From positions 62,001-126,000 of the forward strand of contig QEYB01000991.1 in NCBI GenBank assembly GCA_017562135.1: a stretch of 64,000 nt of DNA. The letters run 5' to 3'. A program made the translations under genes and the position numbers. This document shows positions 34,509 through 46,816 of the stretch, piece after piece. This DNA is from Dipylidium caninum (taxonomy: Eukaryota > Platyhelminthes > Cestoda > Cyclophyllidea > Dipylidiidae). Below the pieces are notes generated by a model. The model had not been told where the DNA came from and made no database searches. It saw only the letters and a program-made list of their open reading frames with translations. How positions within the stretch are numbered: the stretch's first letter is position 1; the number at the start of each line of letters is the position of its first letter.

Positions 34509-36784
34509 CACGCATGCATTAAAAGATGCCGTCAGATAACAGATAACCGGGCGCGGGGTGCGTGCCGGAGCGTCTTATCAAATTGTTGCGCCGGTCGGAG
34601 ACGCACGGCCGCGCTGGCGACGCAAAAATGCATTAGGGCCGATGCCACTTGCCTTCTCCCTCTGCGTGCCTTGAAGATGATGTGATGGTCGTGATGTGTG
34701 CAACTCTCCAACCTCCACCTCTAATGGACTGTTGACCAAATTTGTTTAAGCCGGTGTGGTGGGGGCAGTGGAGATGGCAATGGTAATTTGGAGTGTTGAG
34801 TGAAAATTACACAGACACCCCAAGACGTGGCGATGGGACAGGTGGGCACGGCCGTGGCTGCGGCCACCATTAGCAGTGGAGGGGATTTCTTGGAATGCAT
34901 TGCAACACCTCATCACGTCCGTCGTCGGCTGACGCGGAAGCCCTTGATGCTCCTTCCTCCTCACTCTCGGCTGTAACCGTCGCGGCGCCGGAGAGACCAC
35001 GTGCTCGAACGTGTTCCTGTCAGCAACAGCTTTTTCCCCTGATAATTGACCGAAATGCTCAGAGAGGTGGGTGGAATAGGCGGGAAACCCTCACCTAATG
35101 AGAATTTCAGGTGGCCGACATAGTTTGCGGAGGTTGCAGCCGGTGAAAGGGAATGGATATGTTGAGTGAATGCGCATATGGGCCTTCCGTACTCCTCCTG
35201 AGAGGTGTGAAGTCACATCACAGACCCTCTAAGGCAGTCTGAGAATGGAGGAGTTGCGCAGTTTGGCACAACTCCTCAAATTACTAGTGAAATCGGGGCG
35301 TTTGCTGAGTGTCCCTTGCGGATTGGCCGCCGGGGCCCTCGAAATGACCACCTACCGAGCGGGAAACGGGGTGGCAGCCGCTTTCCATCGCCTGCTCTTG
35401 TTCCGATCCTTCCGGCGGACCAGGCGGAGGCGAGCCAGGTCGTCGCGACGTGGATCCCGCCGAGTGGCCTGGGCAAAGCGTGAGACTGGCATTATCGCGG
35501 AAGAAGAGGGAGTTGGACAACAGACCCTACGGCTGACAGACTTGCGGGAGGCGTCAGAGGACTCCAAACCGAGAGCCTGCACATCTCCTCGCCATCTTCT
35601 CCGTCGACGACTAAGGGAGTCGTGCGAGGCGGGCCAGAGCGTTCACCGTTACCCCCCGCCTCCCCGAGGATTTCGTATTTCAAAACCAAAATCGGGTTAA
35701 ATGGAAGCGGAAAACAGTTTCTACAGAAAAGTGCGACAATTTTGTAATTGTGGAAATCGTCGAGATCACACTTTCGGGATTTAAGCACACGATTTTCGCA
35801 TTTTTGCGTAAGTTGCCTTTCATTACACATCGTGAAGGCTCGAAGACGAAAATTAGAGGACAACAGAAGGCGACTTGTGCGCTCGCACCGGCCTGGTGGG
35901 CGTAGGCCTCGACAGTCTCCTCTGGGAATCGGTTTCCGAGGGTGAAAAGACACAAAAGTATCCGGACTTTTTTTACCTTACAGCTGCCCTAAACATGCGA
36001 TTCACGGAGGACAACCGGGTGTCCGCCGTGGCGTCCCATTCAACATGGGGACTGCACGATCTCGTGACCGGACCAAACGCGCCTCGACTTCGCCTCCAGG
36101 CGAGGGTGGAATGTGGGAAGAGCATCAGCAGCCAGCAGACAAAGCGAACGTCTGGGTTGCCCGACGACGACTCGTCCTCCGTCGCCAACATCGTCGTGTC
36201 TGGCTCAGCCCCACCGTGTTGCACTCTTCCTTTTGACCGCTCGGCGCATTGAGAGAAGTGTCAACGGTGGCACATAGGCGTCAAGTGGGCGAATTGGGGC
36301 ATGAATTTAAGCCGCTCCGCAGAATAAACCTCGCCAACTTTGCCGGAGATCGGGCAGTGAGGAGGGATTTTCACGTAGCATTATTTACGGATTGCTTTAC
36401 AACCTGAGGGAAAAAGATGACAACAAAGGCCACCCTTCGACGGTACGAACCGGTAAGAACTTCTTAAACTTCCCTTTTCACTAGTCCTCTCAAGTAACTT
36501 AGACAGGAGATGAGGAAAATGACCAGTTGGCCATGCGTTTGTTAGGCGGCTCCCAAATCAGAGGGCGATTAAGGCGCGGACAAGTGGGCGTTGGACTGAC
36601 GATAAAAGGTGGCACTGTGCAAAGTGGGGGAAGCCGCCCGCTCCACCTGCGAGGAAGAAGAGGGGCGCATCAGCCATTCCAGTTTAGTGCAGATTAAACA
36701 CCCAATTAAGTTTTGGTCAAGCCTATAATTGTAGTGATTCTCGGCACTCCTTCCGTCCGTGGAGGAGATGGCACTACCAGGTGG

Positions 36785-36812
36785 GCAGTCGGTCGGTCGG
36801 TCGGTTGGTCGG
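36785..36812. repeat. (GGTC)n tetranucleotide repeat
   Basis: Six to seven GGTC units with one GGTT. Confidence 0.8.
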
Positions 36813-37011
36813 CAGACCGGCCAAAGCGCCCGAGACGAGGGCGGACGAGGTGGAAGGAGACGCACGTCGCAGGGGGCTGACACGGTCACTTAAGAGTAGG
36901 CGAATGTACCGTTGTGGGGCCTGAGTACAGTAATTATGACGACTTGTTGTAGTTTGTTGACCACGTCACTGATATTGGGGAGGCGCGCGCTGCCCTGCGC
37001 TGCCAGGCGGT

Positions 37012-37048
37012 ACGGTGCGGTGCGGTGCGGTGCGGTGCGGTGCGGTGT
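37012..37048. repeat. (GGTGC)n pentanucleotide repeat
   Basis: About seven tandem GGTGC units, followed by related GGTGCTGGGC sequence. Confidence 0.9.
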
Positions 37049-37236
37049 TGGGCGGTGCTGGGCGGGAGCGCGGGCGGGCGGGAGAGGCGAAGGGGAAGGG
37101 GAGACGGGCAGACAAATGCACAGGGGAATGACAACAGCAGCAGCAGCAGTAGCAGCATGGGTGTAAGCGTGAGCATACGCTAAGCTGAGTCCACACAAGG
37201 GGATGTAACAAAATACACTTTACGCGATTTACACAT

Positions 37237-37237
37237 T

Positions 37238-37293
<56 letters not shown>

Positions 37294-37297
37294 GACA
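37237..37297. repeat. Compound (CA)n(GA)n microsatellite
   Basis: A CA run of about seven units passes directly into about 22 GA units with one interruption. Confidence 0.9.
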
Positions 37298-37739
37298 GGG
37301 GAGAGAGGGGCGAGGGAGACGCACACTCTGCCCGAGAGACACGTGCAGACGCGGGAGCGCCTCCGACTCGCGAACGAAGTGTATCCGTTTCACTCGGAGC
37401 AGCCTGGATGGGGCACAGCGAGCCGGCGGGGCAGCCAGCCAGGGAGAGCGCGCTCCCGCGTCCGCGTCCGCGTCCGCGCCCGCCCGCCCTCGCCTCCACC
37501 TTCGCCGGGACGAGGCCCGAAGGCACGCGGAGTGCACAATCGCCGCGGGCTGGGCGCGGCCGCGGCTGTCTGCCTGACCGCGGGGGAAGCGAATCTCGCC
37601 TCTGGGAATTCACAGTTCACGAGGTGGCGAGGCAACATTGATACACACACACACACGCGTGGGTATTTTAAGCCGAGGCAAAGGCAGTCGCAGTGCATTG
37701 TCAACTGTGCTGCAACTCGGCCATTCAAAACGCGTTATT

Positions 37740-37763
37740 GAGAGAGAGAGAGAGAGAGAGAGC
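37740..37763. repeat. (GA)n microsatellite
   Basis: About 11 perfect GA units; a short CA run lies 90 bases upstream. Confidence 0.9.
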
Positions 37764-38639
37764 GCCTCGTCACGCTGAATGCAAAAGGGGCTGTGAGGAA
37801 AGTCGCCACCTTCTGCAATCCGAGCCACTCGCGGAGGTGGAAGGAGGAATCTGAGTTGTTAAGGGCAATTCGAATTATTGTCACTGAGAAGGCAGTTTAA
37901 CATGTTTACTGCCTGAGCGCACATCGGCGGCGTAAGCGGAGTCTTCCGATCACTTGGCAGTCTCAACTAGAGCAAAAAAGGCCTCTTGTCGTAGGGCTTC
38001 CTTAGCAATAACCACTGCCGCTGGAGCGTCCCGGCCGTGGACTAGACTTCCACACCAGCCCCGGCGGACGCCAATGACCAACGCCCGAGATAGACGATGA
38101 CCGCAGCAGAGAAGGATGCCGCTTCGTGCTCGTTGCGTGCGCCGTCTTAAGGTGGCCAGAGAAAGCAACTGGCACGAGAATCGCGAAAACCACAGAGTGG
38201 AGGGGAAATCTCCGTCGACTGCCTCTCCCCGAAGAGGACGGGAGGAGGGGAAAGTCCCGACACACCTGCCACATGTGACAGGAATGGGAGACAGGAAGGT
38301 GCCTTGCAGACGCGGGCGGGCGAGGCTCACACGGCGGTTCGTCGCCGTCGCCGTCGCGCGCCGGGCGGAGGGACGTGCCGAGATCGTCGGCGAGCAGTTC
38401 ACCCCACTGGCGACTCCCTTCCTCACGTGGTCTTCGAGGTTGGCGCTGCCGTGCGCCTGTTCGAGCCGGGAGTGGCCTCGGGACGAAGTCTTCGTCGTCC
38501 ACGCCAAAGGATCATCTCGAAAGCCCAGCCGAGTGGAAAGACCACCTCCCTCATGCAGTTTCAAGCCCCACGGAAGTGGTGGCTCCTGCCGGGACCATCC
38601 CCTTTCTGTAAAACCGCCGTCCTCTTAGTTGTAAACTCA

Positions 38640-39830
38640 TCCGATTTATTGAGTTGGTGACTGGACGATCGAGGATTTTGTCGACGGACGAATTTTACAC
38701 TTTCTTTTGTTGTTCCGTTAACGTGTTCACAGTGCCCAACCTTTACCTTCCCCTTAGTGTCCGCACTTCCACCTTTCACTTGATAAAAAATTACAAACGA
38801 TTGCTTATTTGGCTTTATTTTCATTCTACTTTTAAATGGAAGGAGAAGCGATGCACTTCAGGCCTGTTTTATCGCATCGGTGAGGAAGCACCGCCAGCAA
38901 GACGAAGTCATGCGCTGCAGACGTGGATGAAGCCATGGAAGAGAGACAGTCTCGTCTGAATGTGCCAGTACGACCTCCTTCTGGCAATTTTTTTGTTTCA
39001 CGGGAAAGTGATTAACTCTCCGATCGCCCGCGCAGTTGAAGTCGACGGGATCCGCGTCAGTCGAGGCCGTTGTCGACGGAGATCGTCGGGCACACCACGT
39101 GATGTTGCGGAGGAGGGCGATGTTCCGCGCACACGTGTTGAAAGGAAGGTCAAAAAGCTCCGCTTTGTCAGGAGACTCGAGCTATGGGTTCCTCCCCACC
39201 TGCAGGCGCCTCATTCGCATCGAAGTGGGGTCCGCTGCTGACAAGACTCAGTCCTGGCGAGGAAAAGTGGACAGTTTGGCACAACGTCAGTGGAAGGAGA
39301 TGCTGGACGATGCAAGAATAAGCAGCTCAGGCGACGTCAAAAACGGCGATTCATCAAGAGAAGACTATGCCGCCGGTCTGGTGGGAGTGCAGAGGAATTC
39401 TGCACTCTGAACTTTCCCCAAACAACCAGACGGTCAAGTCAAACGTGTGCGTTCAACGGCGCGTCGAAGTGAGCCGCGCAATTCCAGCAGAGCGGGGGAA
39501 AAGTGGCAAGTCGTGAGACTGTTGCTGTTGTCCGCCATGCCACTGCGAGGTCCCACATTCCTGTGGTCGCTCGAATCTGCGTTGGGAATGCGTCGACGTC
39601 TCCGTGGCGGAGCCGCGACCGGCGCCTTCCGGCTGCTGCCTGTTTCATCGTTGCGTGGAGGAGTCTTTAACTGGCGAAATCTTTAACCACACCGACGATG
39701 TCAAATCGACCATAATTTCAAATCACACTTAATTCAGCCTTTTTGGTTGCGAGGACCATAACTTTTAGGAAAGTGGAACTACAACGCTGCCTGCACGAAG
39801 GCGAAAGGTCGCCGGGCACAAACGAAGAGG
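38640..39830 (+). mobile_element. Decayed mariner-like transposon, copy 1
   Basis: Broken transposase of the Tc1/mariner superfamily, readable only by moving between frames. Seen in order: an EVDGIRVS-type linker, VKKLRFVRRLELWVPPHL (the conserved WVPH-like motif), SPGEEKW (like the GDEKW around the second catalytic Asp), and MPPVWWECRGILHSELSPN followed by QTVKSNV (matching the WWD...G...ELL..TI.S block). A C-terminal LPARR remnant ends it. Stops and frameshifts are many, so it is dead. It is homologous along its length to the element at 55770-56935. Terminal repeats were not located. Confidence 0.75.
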
Positions 39831-40154
39831 ACTCGACTACGAAAAGTTGTATCTTTTAGCAAAAACTCGTATGTTTGCAGTCTGACCGAAGACCCGCAAG
39901 CATTTGTTCGCCGAGCCACGAGGCGACACCACGTTGTTGCTGCGGTGGTCGCTACGCGCCCGCAACCCCGAAACGCCTGTCGACACAATGTAACCGCGGA
40001 GGTGTTAAACACGGTATTTGCTGTGCACAGTCTCGTCGCGGTTACACCACCCGAGATGATTATCAGACGCCTCGCGGTGACCTCGTCGCCTTCTCTCTTC
40101 GGCCCCGCAAGCTGCTCTGACCTTGTGACACCGCGTGAAACACCACGAGTCGCC

Positions 40155-40181
40155 TGTGTTTGTGTGTGTGTGTGTGTGTGT
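40155..40181. repeat. (GT)n microsatellite
   Basis: About 12 GT units followed by an A/T-rich TTTTTAATTAAG. Confidence 0.9.
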
Positions 40182-40914
40182 TCTTTTTAATTAAGTCAGT
40201 GGCGTTCACTGAAGAGTGAAGTCTCTCCAAGTCCTCTGGGTCCACTTCTTCGCCGCCGCAGCCAACGTCTACGCAACCGCGAACAGCCTGCAACCCCGAG
40301 AGCCGACGAAGCGGCGGCTGGGCGCCTGGGAGACCGCGTCGCCTGGAAGCGGAGCACCCACACAGGCCACCTCGGCCGAACACTGCGGCTACTCGCGGCG
40401 GCAGTGGCTACGCCGACGTCCCCTGCAACAGCGGCTTGCAACAGCGGCCGCTGGGAATCGTGCATTAATTAGGACGGAGCGGGTGGGACGGACAGGCCTG
40501 CCGTGCCCACGCGGGGTAATGAAGTCCGCCGCGTAGCTCAACAGTGCCCTCGGGGTCTACCTGCCGTATAACAATTAAAATGTAAATGGGGCTTTGATAT
40601 TTTGTCTCTGAAGTGTCACAAAGCGTCCCCACACTACCCGCGGGTGGATAAATTATTTCGGATGTGTATTCACGTGTAATTTGGGAGAGAAGGGGAGAAG
40701 TGGATGGAAATGGAAGAGGTCAAGGAGTTGGCCAAAGCGCCCGACTCCGCGGGTGCTACGGTGGACATAAACACACCGACAACTGAAGTTCTCGCTGCCG
40801 AGCTTTGGAGGCGCATGAGACGCCTCCTAAGCCCGTGACTGCAGCGAAGCCAAACTCGGGTGCTGCCTTGTACATTTCGGAGGTCAAATCTTCGAGTGCG
40901 AGTGATGATGGTGT

Positions 40915-40915
<1 letters not shown>

Positions 40916-40952
<37 letters not shown>

Positions 40953-40962
40953 GCAGCAGCAA
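40916..40962. repeat. (AGC)n trinucleotide repeat
   Basis: Fifteen CAG/AGC units with one CAACAG interruption. No supported coding sequence overlaps it. Confidence 0.9.
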
Positions 40963-41754
40963 CGGATAAGTTGTGACGCCTCACCTACTCATCGCCCGCT
41001 TTTTTGCGTGACCGAAACGCGATGTACCGACGTGTCGCCAACGGAGATGAATGTGCACCGGAGGTGTTCACATTTTACGCTAACCGCATGGTGCACAGCG
41101 CTTATTTTGGTGTGGATTTATATCGAATACTTTGCAGAATTTGCCTGAAATACCCTGAGACTCTGAGCATGCCGTGCACGCACCTGTGGGAGAGGGGAAG
41201 ACGTGATCATCTCGTCTCCGTCTGCTGCTTTCTCACGAAGTCACCTTAAAACACGTGTAACTCAGAACAGTTTTTAATGGGTGAGAAAAGTGTGCTTCTC
41301 GCTTGTGGAGAAGGGCGCTGACTGCCGTGCATTGACGGGACAGATTCGATGTTCTCAACCCGTCCCCAGCCACCGTCGCAGCCACCCGGGACAGAGTCAG
41401 CGGCAGAGAGACAAATGAACCGGTTGGCAGTCAAAGAATGAGTTCGGATGCGACTATATTGTGAGTGAGTTTATCCTTTCACCGAGAAGTTATGTGTTGT
41501 CTATTTGGACTGGCTGAGGACAAACACTGCAACGCGTGGAATGGACTGGTCGCAAGTCGCACAGTCCATGCGTAAGTGCGTGCTCTGAACTTCGCTTCGC
41601 ACAGAGAAAAAAAAGGAAATCGTAATTAGCCTTTAGTACTTTCGTTATTTTGCATAGAAATAAAAATATGATATTTCAGCCTCCGCTTGCATAACTAATA
41701 CACAGCGCGGTGGCGACAATAGTCATGTGATTTCGGCCACTTGTATTCGGAGAG

Positions 41755-41788
41755 AAGAAGAAGGAGAAGGAGAAGGAGAAGAAGGGGG
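41755..41788. repeat. (GAA/GGA)n purine repeat
   Basis: Repeated AAGAAGGAGAAGG units followed by a poly-G run. Confidence 0.8.
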
Positions 41789-44700
41789 GGGAATGGATGA
41801 GGATACGCGGGGTATTTTATGCGCAGCATCCAAGGGAAGGTCAGCCACGGCTCCGAGGCAAAAAAAGTGGTGCAGAACACGCATACCTTGACTATTTGCG
41901 TAGTAAAGCAACTATACAATGTCTACCATTTCATGCCTTCCACTATAAGTAAAGACTAAACTTAAGATAACGTTTATAATCACGCATCGGGCAAAACAAA
42001 GATGTTTTTCGGATTACAGATAGAAATTATACAGTTGTTTTGGCCCCAAGTCGAAGACATCGCTACGGGGATGTCAACCGAGGCAGGTGTTTGCTTGCCA
42101 TATTGAGAGTCACCAGTGCAGACCACTTCCTCTTCCGTCTACAATTCCAGGAAGCTGTAATTCCATACGCAAACGTAACAAAGCAAGGATAAAAGTATAC
42201 GACATTCGGCAGACATTCAGCCTTTCAAAACACTCTACTTAAATCTACGCGAGTAGATGGATATATTAATTAGCGCAACCTGGTCTGCCCGGTCTTAAAG
42301 AAGCTGTTTCTGGCAATTTCTTGGTTATGTGCAGACAAGCTAAACCAAAAACGAGTGTGGTTTCTTCTGTAAACAGATAGTCAAACTTCTGGTTGACCTA
42401 CCACTTGAGACGACGGAAGTTGGTTACCAGAGCAAATGCGATTCCTAAGATGAGTCTTACGAACTGAGTAATGCTTTGTGTAATACAGCTGATATTCGTT
42501 CAGGCCTCGGATGGTGGCATGCAGAGGGCAGTACGTCACTGTCATTATGATAAAGGAATGTGAGGCACTACTGTTAAGTGTTGGGGTTTTCGGAAGATGG
42601 ATGAGTGAAAGGTTGGCCCAAGATTGTCTATACGACTTTCATAAGCGACAAGTAAACTCCGTTGCCTTAATTTAATTAGGTTTCCCCCAGCGTTTCAAAG
42701 CGTAGGACCGCTCAGTGATGGAGGTAAAGGTTATAATGGCAAACTTAACGACTGATCGAGGGAGAGGTTGAAGACCTCGTTTATGTAGATCTTTCGCCTG
42801 TATCTGCGTGTCAGGGGATGAATCGCATTCCTCGGATTATATTAAAATTGCGAACACACTACTAGGATCCTCCTCAATTTCGCCACTATTACAAACTTGA
42901 TTCGCTCTTCGACCATCGCCTACTCAACATGCCTCTAATGCTGTCCAGGTGAGATATTGGTATCGAACTGTAACCAATGCTAACACATTGAACTTATATT
43001 TCTTCATTGGTTCATACACAGATATTTTGATTTTCTAAGGGTTTCGCTATAGCGTAGTGGCGGCGAGAACTATGCTCCTTTTCGCAGTGCACCGAACTGT
43101 GCTTTTCTCATCAATCTCGGATAATGTCTTCTGGCTATGGTGTGAAAATAATTCCTACTGATAGACAACAAGTAGATACGATTTTGGAATAGTACACCCT
43201 GGTTGCCCGAAATATAGCAATTTCCAATAAAATGGCTTGAGGTCAGGAAATGCTCGGATACCCCACTTGATGTGGTAAGCTCAGAACATTGCCTATACTC
43301 CTCTATCCTCATTAACCCCTGCCTACGCGTAAAAGGCGATATGACGAACGTGAATCATCAAAAGATTTTAACAGATTGTTACCCTTCAAAATATGTAGAC
43401 AACCTTCAAACTTTCGAGTGATCGCCACAGCGCTTAACAATACCGATCATCACGTGAATTCCATAAGGATATTCCCACTGGTTTTTCAGTGGTCCTGCCC
43501 TCATTCATCTAAAAATCACTATTTATGAGCTACGAGTTATAGATCAAATGCGATTGACCGGGAAAAATGCAGCAAATCTGAAAAACACACATCCTTGAAA
43601 GAGTATGCCATAGAATATACTCTCGAGGGCATTGGGGAATTGGAAGGAGTCTCAATTTTCAGTCTGTGACATGAATACTAAGTAGTAAATTCCGTAAATT
43701 AATGGAGGTAACTCCAAAAATTGGACGTCTCAAGACTAAAATGTGAAGTTTATTTCGATGCTCTTTTACACCTTACAAAGCGAACCCTAGGCTAAAGTCT
43801 TCAGGTTAATCGTGTGCAGGACGAAAGACTACGTTTCTAACGCCTCCCAAGAGGCTTCATTTCTTTTTCCCTTTCTTGTTAATTTAATCTTCGTAGATGA
43901 CATGCTTATCATGCGTTTGTCATCGACTAAACACGTTCAAGTCATGCCTTCTCGCGCCTCGGAGTCGATTTACCGACTTGCACCAACTTCGTTCGTCTAA
44001 GTAAAGCCTCATTTGTAGTTCAAATATGGTTTTCGATTAACCTAACACGACAAAGGTAGACTGGTCCAATAGAAGCCATAAGGATGCATGGAGTTTATAT
44101 TTTAAGGCAAAAGCGACGAGTAGTGCATAAATCACAATAAGTGGATGGTCTACGAAGGCCTCTCCACGCCCCACCCAAAGGGGAGAATTTCTCGGAATAG
44201 GGGATCGATTGGGCAACGACTGCGTAGATTCATGGATTATGCCGGTATGCTGATCTACTCAGCCTCTAGCAAACCTCGGGTTGGTCGCGATGTTATTGAG
44301 GTGTTGCCATCCAGCTGTGTGGTGTTAACCATGTACTACCTCGCATATTCTGAGGACACAATGCACCACACCGTCTGGAAACTACTCATTCCATGGTCGT
44401 CACCAGCTCCTCCTCTCTGTGGAGTCTGCTTCTAGAAAACACGGTCAAATGTAGGGCGGGAAGTTGAGAGAGTACAATTACCGGCTGACCGTTAGTACAA
44501 GTAAAATAGACTCTACTGAATAAAAAATAGCCGCTAGTTTTGTTGTCGTTAAATTTTCCATACTAAACATGGTTTAAAATAACTTCCTCATCGGTTAGCA
44601 TTAAGAAATGAAAAAGGGCACAAAAGCATTGCTTTTTTAACTAGGGCTGAAATGGTTTGCGAGAACATCATTGTCTCGGCCCTTAACGCGCGCCTATACA

Positions 44701-46788
44701 CGGGTGATGTGGATAGTTTGCCTTCACGGGCACGAAATAGATGAGGGAAGAGGCCTCTATTCGGTACACTAGCCTTCGTCGTTTCAACACTTACGGCCAA
44801 CGGAGAGGATGGCCCTGCGTTCACTCGTGGAGAGGTAGCTAGGAGGTGCTAAGAAAATTATAGTCTCGAGAGCGTTTACCAAATCTGTCACATCAGGGGA
44901 AGAAGGAGGAGAACAGGAGTCAGTGAAACGAATTAAATGCCCGGAAGGCAACTCGAATATTTGTCGTCGGACATGTTGACATTGAGAGATGTCAACCTAA
45001 TTTAATGACAGTATGAAAATGGTGAAGCTAACGACATATACAAGCGTCATAGAAAATGTCTCCCCTTTAGTTTCGTTGGGTAAGAAAAAATATCCGTCAC
45101 TCCCCTCAGAAATGTAAGAGGTGGTGCCTCCTCTCCTGATTTCTCCCACGGTTCTCAAAGTGAGATCGAAGGACTTTAAGTTGTACAAGGGTAATAATAA
45201 TTTCCAAGCCTCAAAAGAACAGTAAATGGGTGCGGTGGGTCAGAGGGGTGCCGCTGTTTTGCCACCCAACCAGGCTGCCTTATTTGCCTCGGGAGGACAA
45301 AGGCATCTTCCCCGAGTTGCGTCACAGGGTCGGCGAAGAGGGACACAACGTGAGTGACATTTTGTTAAATAGATGGGCTCATTCGTTGATGATAGCACAT
45401 GCCACATTATCCACGGTCCAACGTCGTCCCCTGGCCCCACCGTCCCAGCGCATGTGAGTCCTAATGAGGACAATTTATGACTTGTTATAAATTGTGGCCG
45501 ACCGCTGTCAATTACTGTGAACTGGTAAACCGCAGGAATTGCAGCTGCCCACGAGGCCTCGCCGGACATTTATGGCCTTTGGTGAACAAAGGGAACGTCA
45601 TAATCTTCCCTTTTGGAGAGAAGATTAGAATAATCGACCTTGATTGTGCACCGTTCGCCGATTTCAGTTAGAAAATGCTAACATAGTAAAGGAGTAGTTC
45701 GAGAGAGTGAATTAAAGTGGGCGGAGGTATCGGTCCCTCCTCAACTCTGCCCAAAGCCAGTATATACGTGGAAATGCCGTGGCAGCCTCCTGAAGACCGA
45801 GGTGTCTCCGCATGCTGGCCGTTAACGCGAGCCCGCCAAGATGAGAAGCGGGATCTGTCGAAATTGAGACAAACAGCGGAACACTGCTTCTGGCACACAT
45901 GAGAACGAAAACGAGGCTGAATTTAATGACTTCTTCCCGTTAGAAATAGCATCCAACTCGAAGTGTGAGAGGTGATTCGAGCCACAACTGCCCTCCGAGA
46001 GGAGCAGCGCACAATCGCCTGAAGTTGACTGAGGCAAACCAGTCACCGCCCACCTGGCGGGTCGCTTCCCGATGCAGCCGACGGTGCTCTTTTGTTCCGG
46101 CGACGGGCACGTCGGCGGCCGGTCGCCCTCGGGCCACCGCGGCGGTCGGAAGGGGTGGGCAGCGCCCGCGACCGGATGGGGAGAAGAGCACTTTCCCGAT
46201 GCTTCTTCACTTGCAAAACCACCCAGTGCGGCACAATAATGCCTCGACCCGACAGAATTAACCGCCAAAATGCATTAACCTGATTTTAATGGCAACTCTA
46301 AGCGCAATCATTCCATCATGGCGGGAAAAGTGGCTGCCATTAATCATCCTGACCTCGGAATGTATAATTTTTTTGCCGGGAAAAATATTCACTTGCTCCC
46401 CTTTAGGTTTGTTTTTCGCTGATTTCCTAAGCTGCCAGTTGCCCAGTCAAATTTGCATTTCCACTTTACACCCGATCGTAACATTAAAGTTCAGCTTTGA
46501 CGGTTGACAAAATTGCCTTTGGGTGATTTGACACTTTGTTGGCTGTCAGGCGCTTAGGAGGTTGAGAGAGTCGCAACTCACGCCCACGGGCGGATGACAA
46601 GACGCCCTGTCCGAGGCGCAAATAACTGCTCACTCACTGCGGACGAGAGGGGCGTCGCCAGACGCGTCGGGCGCCTGAGGACGTCCGACTCTCCGCCATT
46701 CCCGGCGCCGTGCGAGAGTCCGAAGACAGTTCTATCCGGAGCCAGTCTAAAATGGTGGACATATTTTGGCGGACATATGTCCGGCGGG

Positions 46789-46816
46789 AGAGGAGGAGGA
46801 GGAGGAGGAGGAAGAG
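46789..46816. repeat. (GGA)n trinucleotide repeat
   Basis: About nine AGG/GGA units within a purine-rich stretch reaching about 46835. Confidence 0.85.

Larger units (their letters stand above)
26590..38639. other. Gene-poor, GC- and microsatellite-rich intergenic DNA
   Basis: About 12 kb with no gene I can support. Long open frames (for example 29625-30521) are made of Pro/Ser/Arg low-complexity sequence, overlap others on both strands and lack any domain. The segment is dense in simple repeats and purine or pyrimidine tracts, especially at 31.5-38 kb. It could hold regulatory DNA for the adjacent transcription-factor gene; this is inference. Confidence 0.5.

Noticed and set aside
37950..38628. 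Overlapping long frames on both strands
   Set aside because: Arg/Pro/Ser-rich with no domain; they are shadows of GC-rich noncoding DNA next to a mariner relic.
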